From: Sialis fuliginosa
Lineage: Eukaryota > Arthropoda > Insecta > Megaloptera > Sialidae
Length of the DNA stretch: 64,000 nt
Direction: 5' to 3'
NCBI GenBank assembly: GCA_961205875.1
Contig: OY540813.1
Location: forward strand, 26,073,001-26,137,000
A program made the translations under genes and the position numbers. Position 1 is the stretch's first letter. Every line of letters begins with the position of its first letter. Below are positions 1 through 13,840 of the stretch, in pieces. The notes below the pieces were generated by a model, which did no database searches, had not been told where the DNA came from, and saw only the letters and a list, made by a program, of their open reading frames with translations.

Positions 1-3000
1 TCAAGTAAACTTAACTATTCAGCAACAAGTTCTCAAAATTTATGTTTATTAAATGTTTTCTCAAAAATAAAAAACTCAAATGTTTTACAAAACGATAACT
101 CAAAATACATTTTTTTAAGGGGTTAGACCACTGTGATTGGCATTTTTTCAGAAATTAATTTCTAACTAAATATTTACGAAACACCAGTATTTTTTTTATT
201 ATCTTCTATACACATTGAAGAACGTGTTAAAAAATTTTTGTCCAAAAAAATATAAAACTCGTCGAGTTAAGCCGCTTCGCTCATCCCTATGATTTGCAAC
301 CATGGTCATATGGTGTACACGATTTCGCGAAAACTAGTCGTTTGAAACAAAAATAAAAAATATACTCATTATCTATATTGTCTTGGCTTTCGCTTGACGG
401 AGCATTTTATTTATTTATTTTTCATTTTTGGCGACAAGGAAAAAAATCCTGAATTTTTTACTGCAATTTTTGGGTCTAAATTACATGATTTATTATTAAT
501 AATTATTGAACGAAACATAATATAGACAAAATTAAAATGTTTGTTTTGAGTTTAGTTTTATAAGGTTATGTCTTTAACTAAAAAAAACACATAAATATAA
601 AAAGCTAACCTAATTTTTGTTTACTTGCTCTATGAATACAATCAATATTATTTTGCAGTTATTGCAACTCATATTTTAACTTTAAATATTTGTTGTACCT
701 ATAAAATGTTCAGAAAAGTTAAAGGGGTGTGAATTCTATGACCAAGCCATGTTATTTATATTAAAAAGAACAAACATTCAGTGTGGCATAGTAAAAATAA
801 AACAGTGTAAAGAATCGTGATGAGAAAAATGTCTGTGTAGTGCACAAAAAAGGCGTTAGCTGTAGAACACTACTGATTTCACACAACTCATGTATTCTGG
901 TGTATCACGAGATCACATCTCCGAGAGGTCACACGGAAACTGAGACAGTTTTCTTTAAAACGTTGACAGCATCGATGTTTTTATGAACGTTATCTGATTT
1001 TCATTCCGTTGTGTGCAGTAACGTTTTCCAGAATTTATCGAACTTCTTACAAATTTCATTATATTATCTTTGCTACTCTCTAGAGAGAAAACTGATTTTT
1101 GTCGTATAAAGATTACTTTAAGAAGTTATAGTGAGTTTGTTTAATCAAGTTTAGACTTTTCTAAGATTAATAGTAATTACATTTATTATCGGCAAAAAGA
1201 AATGACATTAAAACACATGACCTTTGTTTATTATATGTAATACATGTTTAAAAAAAAAACCACCAAACCCCATGTTAACCCTCCCCCCAAATCCCGTTTC
1301 ATGGCCACCTTGTTTGTCAAAATCCGCTATGATCGGCCCATAAGCACCATCCCAGTGTACCTCCAACAAAAACATCACCACATAACTCATACACAAACAC
1401 AAACAAAAATGAGCTGTCTGAAAAGCAGACATTCTACGTTATGAAGAAGAAGAAGAACTTTGTTTATTACATATCGATGGTCAAAATTTCAATTTATGTA
1501 AGTGACAAAATGCGAAAATTAGTTTGAATCAGTCTTTATTTCTCTATCGATTGGAAGAGACTGAATAATTTTTATATTATTAGATTAGAAAAATACGAGT
1601 TTTATGTTGGGTGTTATCAAAAATTGCTAAGCTATCTGCGAGGAGTAAAAATCGTTATGAGTTTGCTCGAGCTAGTGGTATTAAATGTATATTATTAAAA
1701 TACTATGCACTTTATGGTCTACACATCAAGATCAGTCATATAAAAATGTCATTGATCAGAACTGTCAGCGGGCTGTCATTTATATTTAATAGCAGAGGAA
1801 ATTCTTTATAATACCGGACATTAGCATTGATAAAATGTACTTATATTAAATTAACTATTACAAGAGAAGCATGCATTGTAAAATGATTAGTTTTCAATCT
1901 TTGGTATTTATTCCGATGTACATTTTTTAATTGTTACTTTTTTTGTTAGAATATAATTAAAAGAATTAAACGCAAACATTGGAAAACAGTGTATATAAAA
2001 GTGGAACTTTCTCTGAAAGTGAACATCTGGGCACCTTAAGCTAATATTACGTATTTATAAATCAAACAAGATTTTTTTATATACATTTTTTTGATGTAAG
2101 AAATTCATTTTTTTGTCAAAATACATTTTTATAGTTTTCATCTTCGTGGGATTACAAACAACGTAAAGTAATACTACTGGCCCGGAAATAATTTATAATA
2201 TGTAATCCGGCTCTTTGTCAAAAGAAATTTCTTACCTCTGAGCTAGAAAGTGCATCCAATACTAAAACTATTTACAGAACCATTACCATTCTATACATAT
2301 CTTATCACAAAGCGAGGGCATTATAAAGAAAATTACATCGGTCTGCAAACTACAAAAAGCTAAAAAAAAAGACGTTGGACTTTATGGGTCAATTCGATCA
2401 TATATTGTCATGTCCTGCACCTGAATTCTACCATCGTGTTTCATTTTTCCAGTTAGATGATCAAAGGCCCTGATGCATCTCGGGTCAGCCAAGATCGATC
2501 TTTCAGATGTTTCCAAGATTACGTAAACGATGTGTACCCGATCTTTTATGCCTCAAAAGATACAGTGAATGCTTTCACGATTTTTTTCTAGCACATATGA
2601 TTGTGTGGAGTATACGCTACGATAGTTTTTATACACATTGAGTGTTTTGAAGTAGTCGTAATCTTTTATTTATGTTATTTTTACACATTCACATTTACAG
2701 TGGATTTCATTATTTGTTTAGAAACAGTATAGCATTGGTGTTACTATAATGGGAGATAAGTCAGTGCCTCTGGATCCCCAAGCGGCCCTTATGAAGTTAT
2801 ATTTCTAAGGAAACCATAAAAAGAAATATATTTAATAAATTACAAGAAAATTGGATATTTTTTTATTGATTCAACTCTAAATAAAGGATTAAATAAATGA
2901 AATATAATATATATGTTCAACTTCTCGGAGTCACGTGTAATTTGTGGGTCCGTATAATTAAATATGTAAATAAATGTTGTAGCTACCGACCACCAAGCAA

Positions 3001-4554
3001 CAAAATATAGATGGAGCTGAATGCAAAATATGCTAAAAATGATATATAATTGTATTTATAATATATTAATTATTACTGAAGTAAATAAACTAAATATTTA
3101 AATCTACATCTTTTTTACATTAACTTTAAAATAGTTGGTTCTGCTAGTGCGAGAATTCATTTTTTAAATTAAATATATATGTGTATTTAATGTAAAATAA
3201 TCTATATATATTTATTTTATAAATTACAAGGAATTTCTAATTTAATTGAGATAGGAGTCCACCTCTGTCTATCCTCTTGCTTCCGGGTTCCTAATTTGAA
3301 ACTGACAATAAAAAGATTCCCCAGGCGATACAGTCACATTTTTACGAAACTTGATCGAACTGCTAACACTTAAAATATTGAATTATGTATTATATAATAT
3401 AAAAGTAATTTAGTATTATAAGATCTATAAAAAAGTTCAAATGCGATCCCCCCAAAAATGTAACATGGAGAGTATAATGAACTTTTTTTAAAATTATTGA
3501 TTATTATGTAATATTCTTTACGAAATAAAATTTCTAATTTCGGAGTGGAGACTATAAAGATCGCTTGTAATTAAGACCCGGAGGACAACTTGTTAATTTC
3601 ATACATATTAACTGAACAAACAAGTCATTGTTAAAGTTTTTCAAAGTAACAATATAAAAGCTATATATGAAAATAATTCATAAATATATAAATGTAAACC
3701 ATTTTCTTCTCCAGTACAATTCTTCTGTACTTTACAGTTCCAATATTTATAAAGTACCTAGTTAAAAAAAATGATAACGTTATATAAATATTTCATAATA
3801 TATGTACATTACTAAAGCTACATTATCTTCATTACTCTACTAATAAAAAGATAATGATTCTTAAAAAAGAAAAACAATCCAATATAATTAACAGATAATA
3901 GTAATTACATCTTCGCCGCACATCTTAAATTAAAATGTGCAATATTTATCCTGGCTTTTTTTACAGTGGCGACATAATCAAAAAAATGTAATCACTCATC
4001 TAGTCGTATTATAACCGTTGAAATAATTAATTCCACTATAAAACCGTCTGTCATGAGCGAGACATAAACTCTTTAAGACAAAGGAAAGTATGCTGAGGGA
4101 AAAAGTAGGACAAAAAGGAAATTCCATTAAGAAAATCTTTCAAACGAATAAATACTATCCAAGGAGTATAAAATAGTTGGCGATGCGGTTGAACTCTGCA
4201 AGGGACGACTTCTGGAGTGACAAATGAAAATATAGAAGAAACATCATTTCTCGAGAGTTAATGAAAAACATTACAGTGGTAGGAATAAAAATTTATTTAA
4301 TGATAGTAAAGATGTCCCTTGGAATTACAATTGTTCTTCCTGTGTTGTTTGTTTTCATTTACAAATTTTGTAGCCTTTCTCTTAGAAAGAGAAAAAGTTC
4401 CATCCAATCATTTTCAATCAAGTATTTAGAGTTTTTGTATAAAATTAATCAAATCTTAAAAATTAACTAGTAAAAAATGGTAGTTAATATTCATCATTGT
4501 TATTAGATAAAATATACTGACTGATTATAAAACAAAACGTTAAAAAAATATTCT
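1..4554. other. AT-rich non-coding stretch, no gene recognised
   Basis: No open frame in this stretch looks like a known protein, and stops are frequent in all frames. A C-rich patch near 1258-1300 (ACCACCAAACCCC, CCCTCCCCCC) opens short frames on both strands that resemble nothing. I see no long inverted repeat, tRNA or splice-bordered exon. It is either intron of the minus-strand EGF gene or intergenic DNA. Confidence 0.6.
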
Positions 4555-4842
4555 CATGTAGGAAATGCCAGCCTTGACGATGGGCCCAAGCATGGCCCAA
4601 TATCGGGTTGCAAATGTTACTTTTTTGATATTTGTCCCAGTCTAGGCCAACATTCAGATACCGAGCTTCGATTACCTGTTCTTTACCCAAGATTGGACCA
4701 ACTTTGGGTCAGCCTTGGTACGACAAGCCTTGGTCGGCAAGTTTTGGCCGAGTCTTGAATGAAGTTATCAAATCTTGGCCCAGTGTTGGCGAGCATCGGT
4801 GAAGCCTGGGCCAACCGTGGCTCCTTTGTAATTTCCTACATG
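4555..4842. mobile_element. Short TIR element with degenerate TTGGCCCA-like repeats
   Basis: The ends are inverted: CATGTAGGAAAT at the left and ATTTCCTACATG at the right. The interior is built from loosely repeated GGCCCAA / TTGGCC words (for example at 4580-4600, 4745-4755, 4775-4790 and 4806-4815), often in alternating orientation. This is the pattern of a non-autonomous DNA transposon with an internal degenerate array. There is no coding capacity. The superfamily is not clear and I did not find a convincing target-site duplication. Confidence 0.55.
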
Positions 4843-4900
4843 GGTTGGTCAAGCCATACACGTATTAATACTATTGGAGTCCCACAGGTATACATACGTA

Positions 4901-4917
4901 CCTAACCTAACCTAACC
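4901..4917. repeat. Short (CCTAA)n tract, insect telomere-type motif
   Basis: CCTAA is repeated three times followed by CC, i.e. (TTAGG)n on the minus strand, the usual insect telomeric repeat. The tract is too short to be a telomere and such interstitial copies are common. Confidence 0.7.
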
Positions 4918-5044
4918 AAACAAAACAATGAGAAAATAAAGCTACAATGAATTTTCAAATCTTGTGTTGGTGTTCTGATATAGTTGGCAATACTGACCAT
5001 GTGAAAGTGCTTCTATAAGTTTATAAAAAAAATTATCTTCGAAA

Positions 5045-5205
5045 TATACTCACGGACTCACGCACGAGAAAAATGTACTCACGCACGGTTGTTTTAATTT
5101 GACTCACGATCAATCCCGTTCACGATTCAAGATTTGAAAATCGCTCATGGTCACGCGGGTCACGGCTGTGACCCGAAAAAATCACGGCCCGCGTCCAGCT
5201 CTAGT
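5045..5205. repeat. CACG-rich degenerate repeat, likely transposon end
   Basis: ACTCACG and related words recur about every 15-40 bases, followed by a GC-rich end (GGTCACGGCTGTGACCCG, CCCGCGTCCAGCTCTAG). GGTCACGGCTGTGACC is itself nearly palindromic. The right end resembles hAT-type termini on the minus strand (CTAGAGCTGGACGCGGG), but no partner end was found, so this is probably one end of a decayed element. Confidence 0.35.
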
Positions 5206-8200
5206 TTAAATGTTACATTTTGTGTTCAAACTACCAACCACCCTCGCAGGTACAGAGTCAACACACAGATTCATTCTTCTTATTATGTTTTCTGGCAGCG
5301 TTAACTGACTTATGCCGGGCCCTGTATAATTTCAAGAGAGTTATTTAATGCTCTAATCAGATTTGTAACAAAGCTAACGAACCTTTACTAAACATATTGA
5401 TTATAACAAATACACAAAATACATTTTTATGAAAAATAACAATATATAGTCCAACATTTTGAATCACAGAGATTATATCTCCGGACATATACAACGAGCA
5501 CATAAAAAAGAGTGTTTGTGTGTGAGAGAGAGAGAGAGAAAAAGGGAGAGTTATATCATCTCAAGCGCACTACAGATAAGCCACATCGCACAAAAGGCAT
5601 CCCTACCCCCTTACCTCAGATCAACACCAGAGAGGAGTCTACAACTCTACATGGTCTGATTGCGCACGAATGTTTATTTTATATGAGTAATATTGTTTTG
5701 TTAAGATAAATTAATTTCGCTTAATTACCCTTTGTGCAAAAAACCCACTAACAGTGTGTTGGTGGAGGTGCGTATGGACTATTCAACAAGAAATGTTTTG
5801 TGAAATAATATGTCTATTTAGGTAGATGTTACGCCGAATTCGTGAAATTGCCGAGATCACGATAACGTGAACCAGTCAATTTTGTTTTATTTTTTCCTAA
5901 AGTTGTAGAAAATATTACATATAATATACACCAAGAAAATTTAGATCAAATAACCTAAGTGAATATTTATACTACATATTTTGAAAAATTTAAATTGATT
6001 ATTATTACTATTATTTTTGTTTCAACTTTATTTTATTCAACATCTGTAAAATATATAATGAAATAAATAAATAAATAAATAATATATTTGACTTTTTAAT
6101 TGATTTTATATATCTTAATTTTAACAATTGAAAGTGATTTCAACTAATGTATTTTAAAATAATTATATTACATACGATACTTGCTTTTCACCTCTTAGTT
6201 TTTTTTTGATGATAGACTACAAAGTAGTGCTGAATTTTAAAAATAAAGTAAAAAATAACATTAATTTTTTTTAGTATTCTGAATTATTTCTGGCAATAGT
6301 TATAATAAAAGTATTCACGTGTTTTAAGGTATAGAATAATAAATTACGTTGTTTTAACTCGAATTTTGGATATATAATGATCTAGCACAAAACAAATAAA
6401 ATAACCGATGACATTTTTACGCACTCTGACGACGTGCTCGTCTAAGTATTTGACCACGATTGTTTTGTTTGATCTCACTTGATAGATCACATCCCACTTG
6501 ATCAATCAATTAGGTCAGGTCAGATGTGGATATACTACGCGATCGGTCCTTACTAACATTTCTCTTCTTCCGTACCTTCTGTGTTGTCAATGTTTATTTT
6601 GGTATTTTTAGACAATTAAATAAATGATACTTAATGTCAGTAGCTTTTTGAAATAGACAGCTTTTGTTTTTAACAGTTTCTTGAAATAAACAAATGAGAA
6701 ATCTGATTTGTTTAGTAAACACAGATAAAATATAAATTCCTTTTTTTACAAAGTGCTTGTAGGTTAAATTAATGAACAATTATAATACGTAAACTCTATT
6801 TATACAATCAAAATATTTACCTAATCTATTTATAAATATTTTTTTAGAATTTGAGTCTATTTGTCTCTTTATTTATTTGTTCAGATATTCAGAATAAATG
6901 AACCGATTTTCGTACTTTTTGTTTATTTTGTTGGCCCGGTGAAAAATTGCTACATACCATTTTAATTCAATTTCCGGTTTTATCAAAAATAATATTTTTT
7001 TTAATAAAAATCAATAATTTTTGGTAGAAATTTAAGGAGAAGGTCTCCTCGATAGCAAACGAACTAAATTTATGTTATTTTGTGTATCTGTATCTGTCAG
7101 TCTGTCTATTTGACAAACAAATCAAAACATATATTAGATAATTTTTTATCTTCCGTTGCCAGGCCCGATGAAAAATTGTTGAATTACATTCATTTCATCA
7201 GAATTCTGGTTTTGCTGGAAGAAGATAAATATATTCTTTGGCTGTAAATTAAAATAATATATTGATATCTATTGTTATAAAGTGATGCAAAGTATTAGAT
7301 AAATGTATATGCTTGTTTTAATTACACCCAATTGAAAAAAAATCAATACATAAAAAAATCTTAGTTGGCAAAATATGTAAATATTACAAAATTAGTTCTC
7401 GGTATCATTATAAACGAAGTAAATGAGTATAAGTAATGAGTTTAAGCTTCATTATAATTGTATCTCTACTTAAAGCACAACAATGGAGTTAATTAGCTTA
7501 TAATGATTAATAGTTCAAAGAAATATGTCAAAACCAAATATTGCCTTGAAATTATAATTTATATGTACAGCATTCCAAACATTTCAAAGACATACTTGAA
7601 AGCACCTAAAATAATTGGGCATTCAAATCTGGCTATCGAAATTATCATGCTGTAATAAACACATTGAATTTCAATTAATTTTAGCTGTTTCAACAAACAC
7701 ATAATTCACAATTATATTACTTATTAATTTGTTAATAGTAATCCTATATAGTGTATTTAATATAATAATAAATCTAATGTACCACACTGTACGTATCACA
7801 ATAATATGTATAATAAATTTCAAAAATAAAAATAAGAGTAGGTACAGTACCTTATCTATGTCTTCCTTCACTAGTTTTAGTTGTAAAGTATTTAAAAATA
7901 ATATTCAACATAAACTATATAATAAAGAGGTAAATATTGTAATTTGATTGTTGATCTCAAAAAGAAAAGAAAGTAACGTAGGATATGTATAATCTTGCTA
8001 TTGCATCAAGGGATAAGCAATGAACAAAATACATATTGAAAAATAGGACTGCCAGTAATATTCAAATTAAAAATTGAATTTATTGATTTCAGATTAAAAT
8101 AACATTAAAAATTTCATTTACTTAGGTATATAAAATATTCTGATAAAATAGCTAATTAAAACTTTACTCTTAATAACATTATTTCAAAATCATTAGGAAC

Positions 8201-10885
8201 TGAAGATATTTGAAAATCTTCTGCAATTTAATATAATTATATACTGGCGAAATATTATTCATTTTTAGGGTTTCAGAAAATGGCCTTACAGAAAAGTCAA
8301 CAAATTTAACTGCTTTCCGAATTAGATTTCATGGTTACAGAATTTCATGCAAATCTGATGAAAAAGCAGAGATGCGGCCACTTAAAGTGAATTAATGATT
8401 AGGTCACGACTCGCTAGAATTGAGAATCGAACTTACTCGAGGTTACCTACCCTTTCAATGCCACCAATACCGAGACAAATTTATATTGACTTTTCATTAA
8501 TTCTTCAGACTTTAGGCGATCTGAATCGACTGAAATTTGTATTATATGCAAAATGTAGCGTTTATAGAATACAAGTTTAATTGGAATGGGGTAATGAAAG
8601 AATTGGTTGCAACATTGAATTGTATACAGGGTGTCCCTGCTGTGAATAATCAGGTTATTTCTTAGAAAATGATTTAACTCTGATAAATATGAAACAGATA
8701 CACTTTTTAATGGTTTATTATCTTGCTTTTGAAGACAAATAATAATAATAATGAAAGTTTGTTACTAAGAAAATGTTGATATATTTTATTACTATGATTA
8801 GACACATTTGTTTATTATTAGATAAATCTTAGACGGTATTCTAGTAAAGAAATAAAAAAAAAATCGTTTTTGAAATGAAGACGGATTATTGTACAGTATG
8901 GTTTCGAAAACCATAAACTCGAATTTCTAAAATTCAGAAAGTTATACCTAGTGATAAAATATACATCGATACAATAAACAATAAGAAAAATTAAACGCAA
9001 TTCTCTCTAAACTATGTTCTTTAAGATGTAAGTAGGTCTTGAAATGTTATCTCAAAATCTACTAAATTTGGCATTTGTACAAAAAAGACAATGAGTATGA
9101 ATATTACCCTAAAAAGAACCAAATATCCTTTCCTAGACTTGAACAGCTTTTTAAGTAATTTGATTATTTTAAATTTATATTACATCTTCCGCAAGCATAC
9201 TTAAGTAGTGAAGGAGGATACGTAAATTTCAATTGTAAAACACTTTCAGCATAAATATTATACTCTACAGCTATTACATTTTAAACAGCCAGATCCTAGC
9301 TGCAACTATCGCGGCGGATAATATAACTGTGCTCAGTAAAATGTGTTATCTACATTTAATGAAAACGCTGCGCTATAAAACCAATATAGTGGTGAAATCT
9401 ATTCTTGGACGGAAATTGGTATTACTATCATCCATATCACCTGTGTGAGTGAGAGAAACTCATGGAACTAACTATTTGAATGCTATTTCCCTCTTTAGCG
9501 TAGGCACCAGATGAAACGTACATTATTAAGGCCAAAAGTATGTTCACTCGTATGTTTTGCAAAAAGAACGTTTTCAATTCTTCCTGGACTTATTTTGTTA
9601 GAGGATTCAAACCGAATAAAATTGCAAAGGCCGCTCAGTAACAATGCTTAAATAACAACTGTTGAATACGGGACGGTTTTACAGTAGCTTTATTAGGTGA
9701 TCGTGGTTCGATTAAATTTTCCCAGGATACATTGAAACCAATTTATATACACGATGGATAAATTTAAAACAATGTTTTCAACAACTATTTTATCGTAACA
9801 AATAAATTGCTGTACCCATTGCAATATTTTTATACGTCACTATACTAAATATCTTGTTACAATATAAATTTTAGGTTATATCAATTATCTACATCTTTTA
9901 CTCATTAACTTTTACGAACCGTTTGAATTTGTATAATGTTTAATAATACCGAGATGAAAAGAAAGTTATCAGTATTCATTACACTTACGTATTTTAAAAA
10001 AAACCTAATTCAAAAATATTATCTACATAATACTGGATAATTTATTGTGCTGCCATATTTTCAATTATATTTAAACTATGTACTTTCTACTAATTAAACT
10101 GTTTTAATTGGTCCTAACGTCGTTACTAATATTCACAAATGCAGTTCAAAATAGAATAATAAAAGAAATTGAAAAACTATACGGTACGGGACACTAGTAT
10201 GGGAGGCTCGATACGTACTTGACATTGTTTATCCGTACATTTATTTGAAATAAAAACTAAAAATTTAAAATTGCGTATTTGTAATGTTTCACTATTTTGT
10301 CTATAGAACGTTCACAAACCGACAGACACACATACGTTATTAAGGTAATAGTAGTACTCGATTCAGGGACTTTTATATTTTATTATACATTTCATATATG
10401 AATAAAAAGTAAACATAGTGAAATGAATGTTTCCAGATAATAAATACAATTAAAATTATTATAAATATGTAAAACTCTATATACACAATTTCCTTGAGAG
10501 ATGAGTTGTTTTTACAGATATTTAAAAAATAATAATAACATAATTTAAATTTCAAATTCTTAATTGAATCTGCATTTCTTCAATGCAAGAAAACAATTAC
10601 CTTTTGTTCTGTTATGCAAAAAATCTATTTTAAATTCTAAAATCATTATCAGATCAAGTGTTGAATTATTCAAACATCCATAAAGTATCAGTTTTTGATG
10701 GGAAACGTGACACATTAAATTCGCTTATATTACATTAAAATCAGTTTGCGTTCTATGTTAGAAGATAATGAAGTCACCTTATAATCTTGATTGTATTAGT
10801 TTTTTTGTGATAATAAAATACACCGGTTTGTTTTTACTTACAAAAAATATTTTTAAATTTTGATCTAAATTATATATATTTTATA
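5206..10885. other. Gene-poor AT-rich stretch with simple repeats
   Basis: No gene recognised. Visible items are a (GA)n tract at 5523-5539, an (AAAT)n tract near 6059-6083, an imperfect pair of sequences around 6930-6980 and 7160-7210 (both with GGCCCGGTGAAAAATTG-like text, probably an old dispersed repeat), and a transposon-like terminus CAGGGTGTCCCTGC starting at 8626 with no partner end found. The rest is unremarkable. Confidence 0.5.
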
Positions 10886-11286
10886 CAGTGTATTCCAAGT
10901 TGATTAAGACATAGGAAATTTAACATGGGGGCAATTAGAAATGTTGTAGTAACCTTTGGTCAAATTTAACGATGTGTAATTGGTGCATTTTGAAACAAAA
11001 TTTAATAAAATAGTAATTAGTATTTTGTTTTTAAATTTATATCTGCCAAAAAATATGATTATAATTTTTTCTAGGATGCTTATTTTAATTTCATTAATGT
11101 ATTTTATTCTTTATTAAAATTGATAACAAAATACTGTTGATTCATTTAAAATTTATCAGTTAGTTTCGAGGTGGTATTTCAAATTGCACCAATCACACAT
11201 CGTTAAATTTTACCAAAGGTTACTACAACACTTCTAATTGTCCCCATGTTAAATTTCCTATGTCTTAATCAACTTGGAATACATTG
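10886..11286. mobile_element. MITE with about 100 bp TIRs and TA target site
   Basis: The left end CAGTGTATTCCAAGTTGATT is matched by the reverse complement of the right end (CAATGTATTCCAAGTTGATT), and the match continues inward for about 100 bases with few differences. The 401 bp element is bounded by TA on both sides, as expected for Tc1/mariner-type insertion. The interior is AT-rich and non-coding, so this is a non-autonomous copy. The TA duplication plus long TIRs give good confidence in the borders; the parental transposase family is unknown. Confidence 0.8.
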
Positions 11287-11334
11287 TATGTACGTAATGC
11301 ATATAAATATTAAAACTAGTATGGTAGATCCGTC

Positions 11335-11745
11335 TTTCTCCAGTATTGCGAGAACTTTTTCAGTCTCGATCTCTAGGTCAAGACTGAGACGAGATTGGCT
11401 TCAATATGAATGAGACGGAATCGAAACGATACTGCTTTAATTTTAATGAAACGAGACTATCTGAAATTTCGATTAAATTAATTAAAGTCAGTACAAAATT
11501 ATTTGATATTATATAGTTATTAAATCAATAATTAAAGAAAATATATTAAAATTCATTACTTATAATTCAATTTTTTTTGTTTATTAAAATGGAATAAATA
11601 GAAACAAAATAGACAAAAATTTATACAAGAACAAATTTTTCATGGCCTCGTTTGTGTGCGAAACATTCTTGGTGTTTACGAGACGAGACCAAGATGACAG
11701 AGACGAGACTATCCTGATTCTTGTCTCGTCTTATATGCAGCCATA
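11335..11745. repeat. GAGACGAGAC-rich repeat, probable transposon remnant
   Basis: Words such as GAGACGAGA, ACGAGACTA and TCTCGTCTT occur at both ends (11340-11460 and 11675-11735) in both orientations, flanking an AT-rich middle. A related text (ACGAGACGAAATTAGACGAG) occurs near 45943. This fits a decayed foldback-type element. No clean TIR or target duplication could be fixed. Confidence 0.4.
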
Positions 11746-12639
11746 GCAACGTCATTTGCTTATTCGATTTTTGTTCTTACAAGTGTATCAAAATTTATAA
11801 AAATTGTATATTATTAAAAAATAGAATAATATGTTTTATTATGTATGTTTTGTTAACAAAAGTAACAAAAATACTTGTATTAAATCTATTTATGGTTAGA
11901 TGAAATAACATTACGGCATCTACCTGAGCTACGCTGGTTAATATAGTAAAATAGGTACTTGAATTGAATAATTAATATTAAATAATAATAATTGAAGCTT
12001 AATATATAATTATATACTTATCTGCCCAATAAGAATAATAAAATGTAAATATAGATGATTAAAAATACCAAGTTTCCCGTCAAAAAACAAACCTTTTCAA
12101 TTATATTTTTTTGTAATATGGACAAAATATCAGCTTATGTAATAATAACTCATAAGATATACGTGATAAATTATTTGCACTTTCATGTATTTATTTGGAA
12201 TACTAATATCCTGCATCCTGCATATGCATACCATAGTTATCATGATATGAATATTACGATTATAATCTATTCTAATATAACAGAGCAGTTCTTTAGTGAA
12301 AATATAAATTCAGGGTTTCTAATTTGTGCGGAACTCCTGCGTCTTGAATGTTAAATACCTTTAATGGGTACTGATTAACCTTGGCTCTCTAACACTTGCT
12401 GATATCTTCGACGGGATACGTGATCAACACAATTAATAGTGTTTTTAACGTTATGAACGCGACTAGCCCAATCGTTACGTTAATTTAAAACAGTGTATAT
12501 TTGTTAAATTTCTTTATTTACGTATTAATTAAAAATAATTAAAACTGTTAGTAAAACTAGTCAAGTAGGCATAGCACATTTTATGTAGGTACAATGGTTC
12601 AAACACATTTATATATTGTTATTTATATTTTCAATTATA

Positions 12640-12860
12640 CAGGGTGATTCAGCGCTGTCGTGCCAAACTTGAACAGTAAATTAAGAGAAATATTTTAATC
12701 AATGCAGTCAAATATATCGAAAAATAAGCGAAATTGAGAAAAACGTTTCAAACAAAAGTTGCTTGGTTTCAAGGGGGGCAAACAATGGTGACCTTGCGGT
12801 TGACTTTCAAACCATTTTTCAAGGTCAACATTGATTTTTAAAATAAAAACCTATATTTTT
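12640..12860. repeat. One end of a CAGGGTG-type element
   Basis: CAGGGTGATTCAGCGCTG at 12640 is followed by text resembling the CAGGGTG foldback elements of this window (AAACGTTTCAAACAAAAG, then TTTCAAGGGGGG). No inverted partner was found downstream, so only one end is called and its inner boundary is arbitrary. Confidence 0.4.
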
Positions 12861-13753
12861 TATTGCATATTCGTATTCTACGTGAAAAAATTAGTATCAA
12901 TAAACATAAATAGCGCATTAAGAAAAATGACATTCTTGTTATTACCAAGATCCACTTAGTTTTGAAGAAACTGTTATAACAACTTATTTTTATTCAAGCA
13001 GGGCTGATCTATTAACACCTATTCGTTATTAATGTTTCCATACTAGGACACACTGCACATTCAATTCTTAAATTTGTACTTTTATGAAATTCGACATTTA
13101 GATTATACAAAAAAGAAATTATAAATTGTAGATACCTACTTTCATAAGTTTTATATCGACCTATATAATTTGCATTTACCATAACCATTCCGAAACGTGT
13201 AGAAGAGACAGTTTCGAAGTCTGTGGAAGCTGTAAATCTCCTAGAGAATCAAAATAAACCATTCTTGAATTGGGTGTTACTCGAGAAAATTCTTCGCGTT
13301 TGAACTGTATATTTGTGATTTTATCTGATAACAAATCGCAAGCCGTCGCTGGCATTATCAGCGAAGCTATTAAAGGGCTTTACTTTGTACATCTGAGCGA
13401 TGAACTGTGGCGAAAATAGCGAACTCTCGTGAGCTAATGATCACCGGAGATGTTAATCAGAGTTTTTATGTAAACATTTTTTCTGCACTAACTTTAATGT
13501 TACGCAAAATGTTATTTGCTTCATTATGTACTGTCGTTTCACAGAAAAATTGCGGCTAAAAAGAAGGAAGTTTTTGTGACTTACGTAATTCGGTATCAGT
13601 AGTTAAATTATATAAAAAAAGTTCATTTTCAGTCGTTACTACGTTGAGTTTTATTCTTTTATATGTTTTTATTAAGTCGTTGGCATCATGTCATTCATAC
13701 ATAGTTTTATTTATAAAAATAACAATTAGGTAATAATAAGACTCTAAATTATT
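12861..13753. other. Non-coding, nothing recognised
   Basis: No gene or clear repeat. The segment 13190-13450 is slightly richer in GC than its surroundings but every frame is interrupted. Confidence 0.5.
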
Positions 13754-13840
13754 AGGGGTGTACCGGAATTCACGATTTTATTCCGGTTCCGACCGGAACA
13801 AGTAAATTCCGGCCGGATTTTCCGGAATTTTTAAATTTTA
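13754..13840. repeat. hAT-like left end (AGGGGTGTACCGG)
   Basis: AGGGGTGTACCGGAATTC is followed by alternating CCGGAATT/AATTCCGG words, a pattern common at hAT-like termini in animals. No matching right terminus was found, so this is a fragment at best. Confidence 0.35.

Noticed and set aside
1208..1444. Overlapping frames around a C-rich patch
   Set aside because: Both strands are open over the same low-complexity sequence and neither product resembles a protein family.
4901..4917. Possible subtelomeric location from (CCTAA)n
   Set aside because: Only three units; such short tracts are scattered in insect genomes and say nothing about chromosome position.
12055..12354. 99-codon plus-strand frame
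   Set aside because: No recognisable domain, AT-rich codons and no splice or promoter context.
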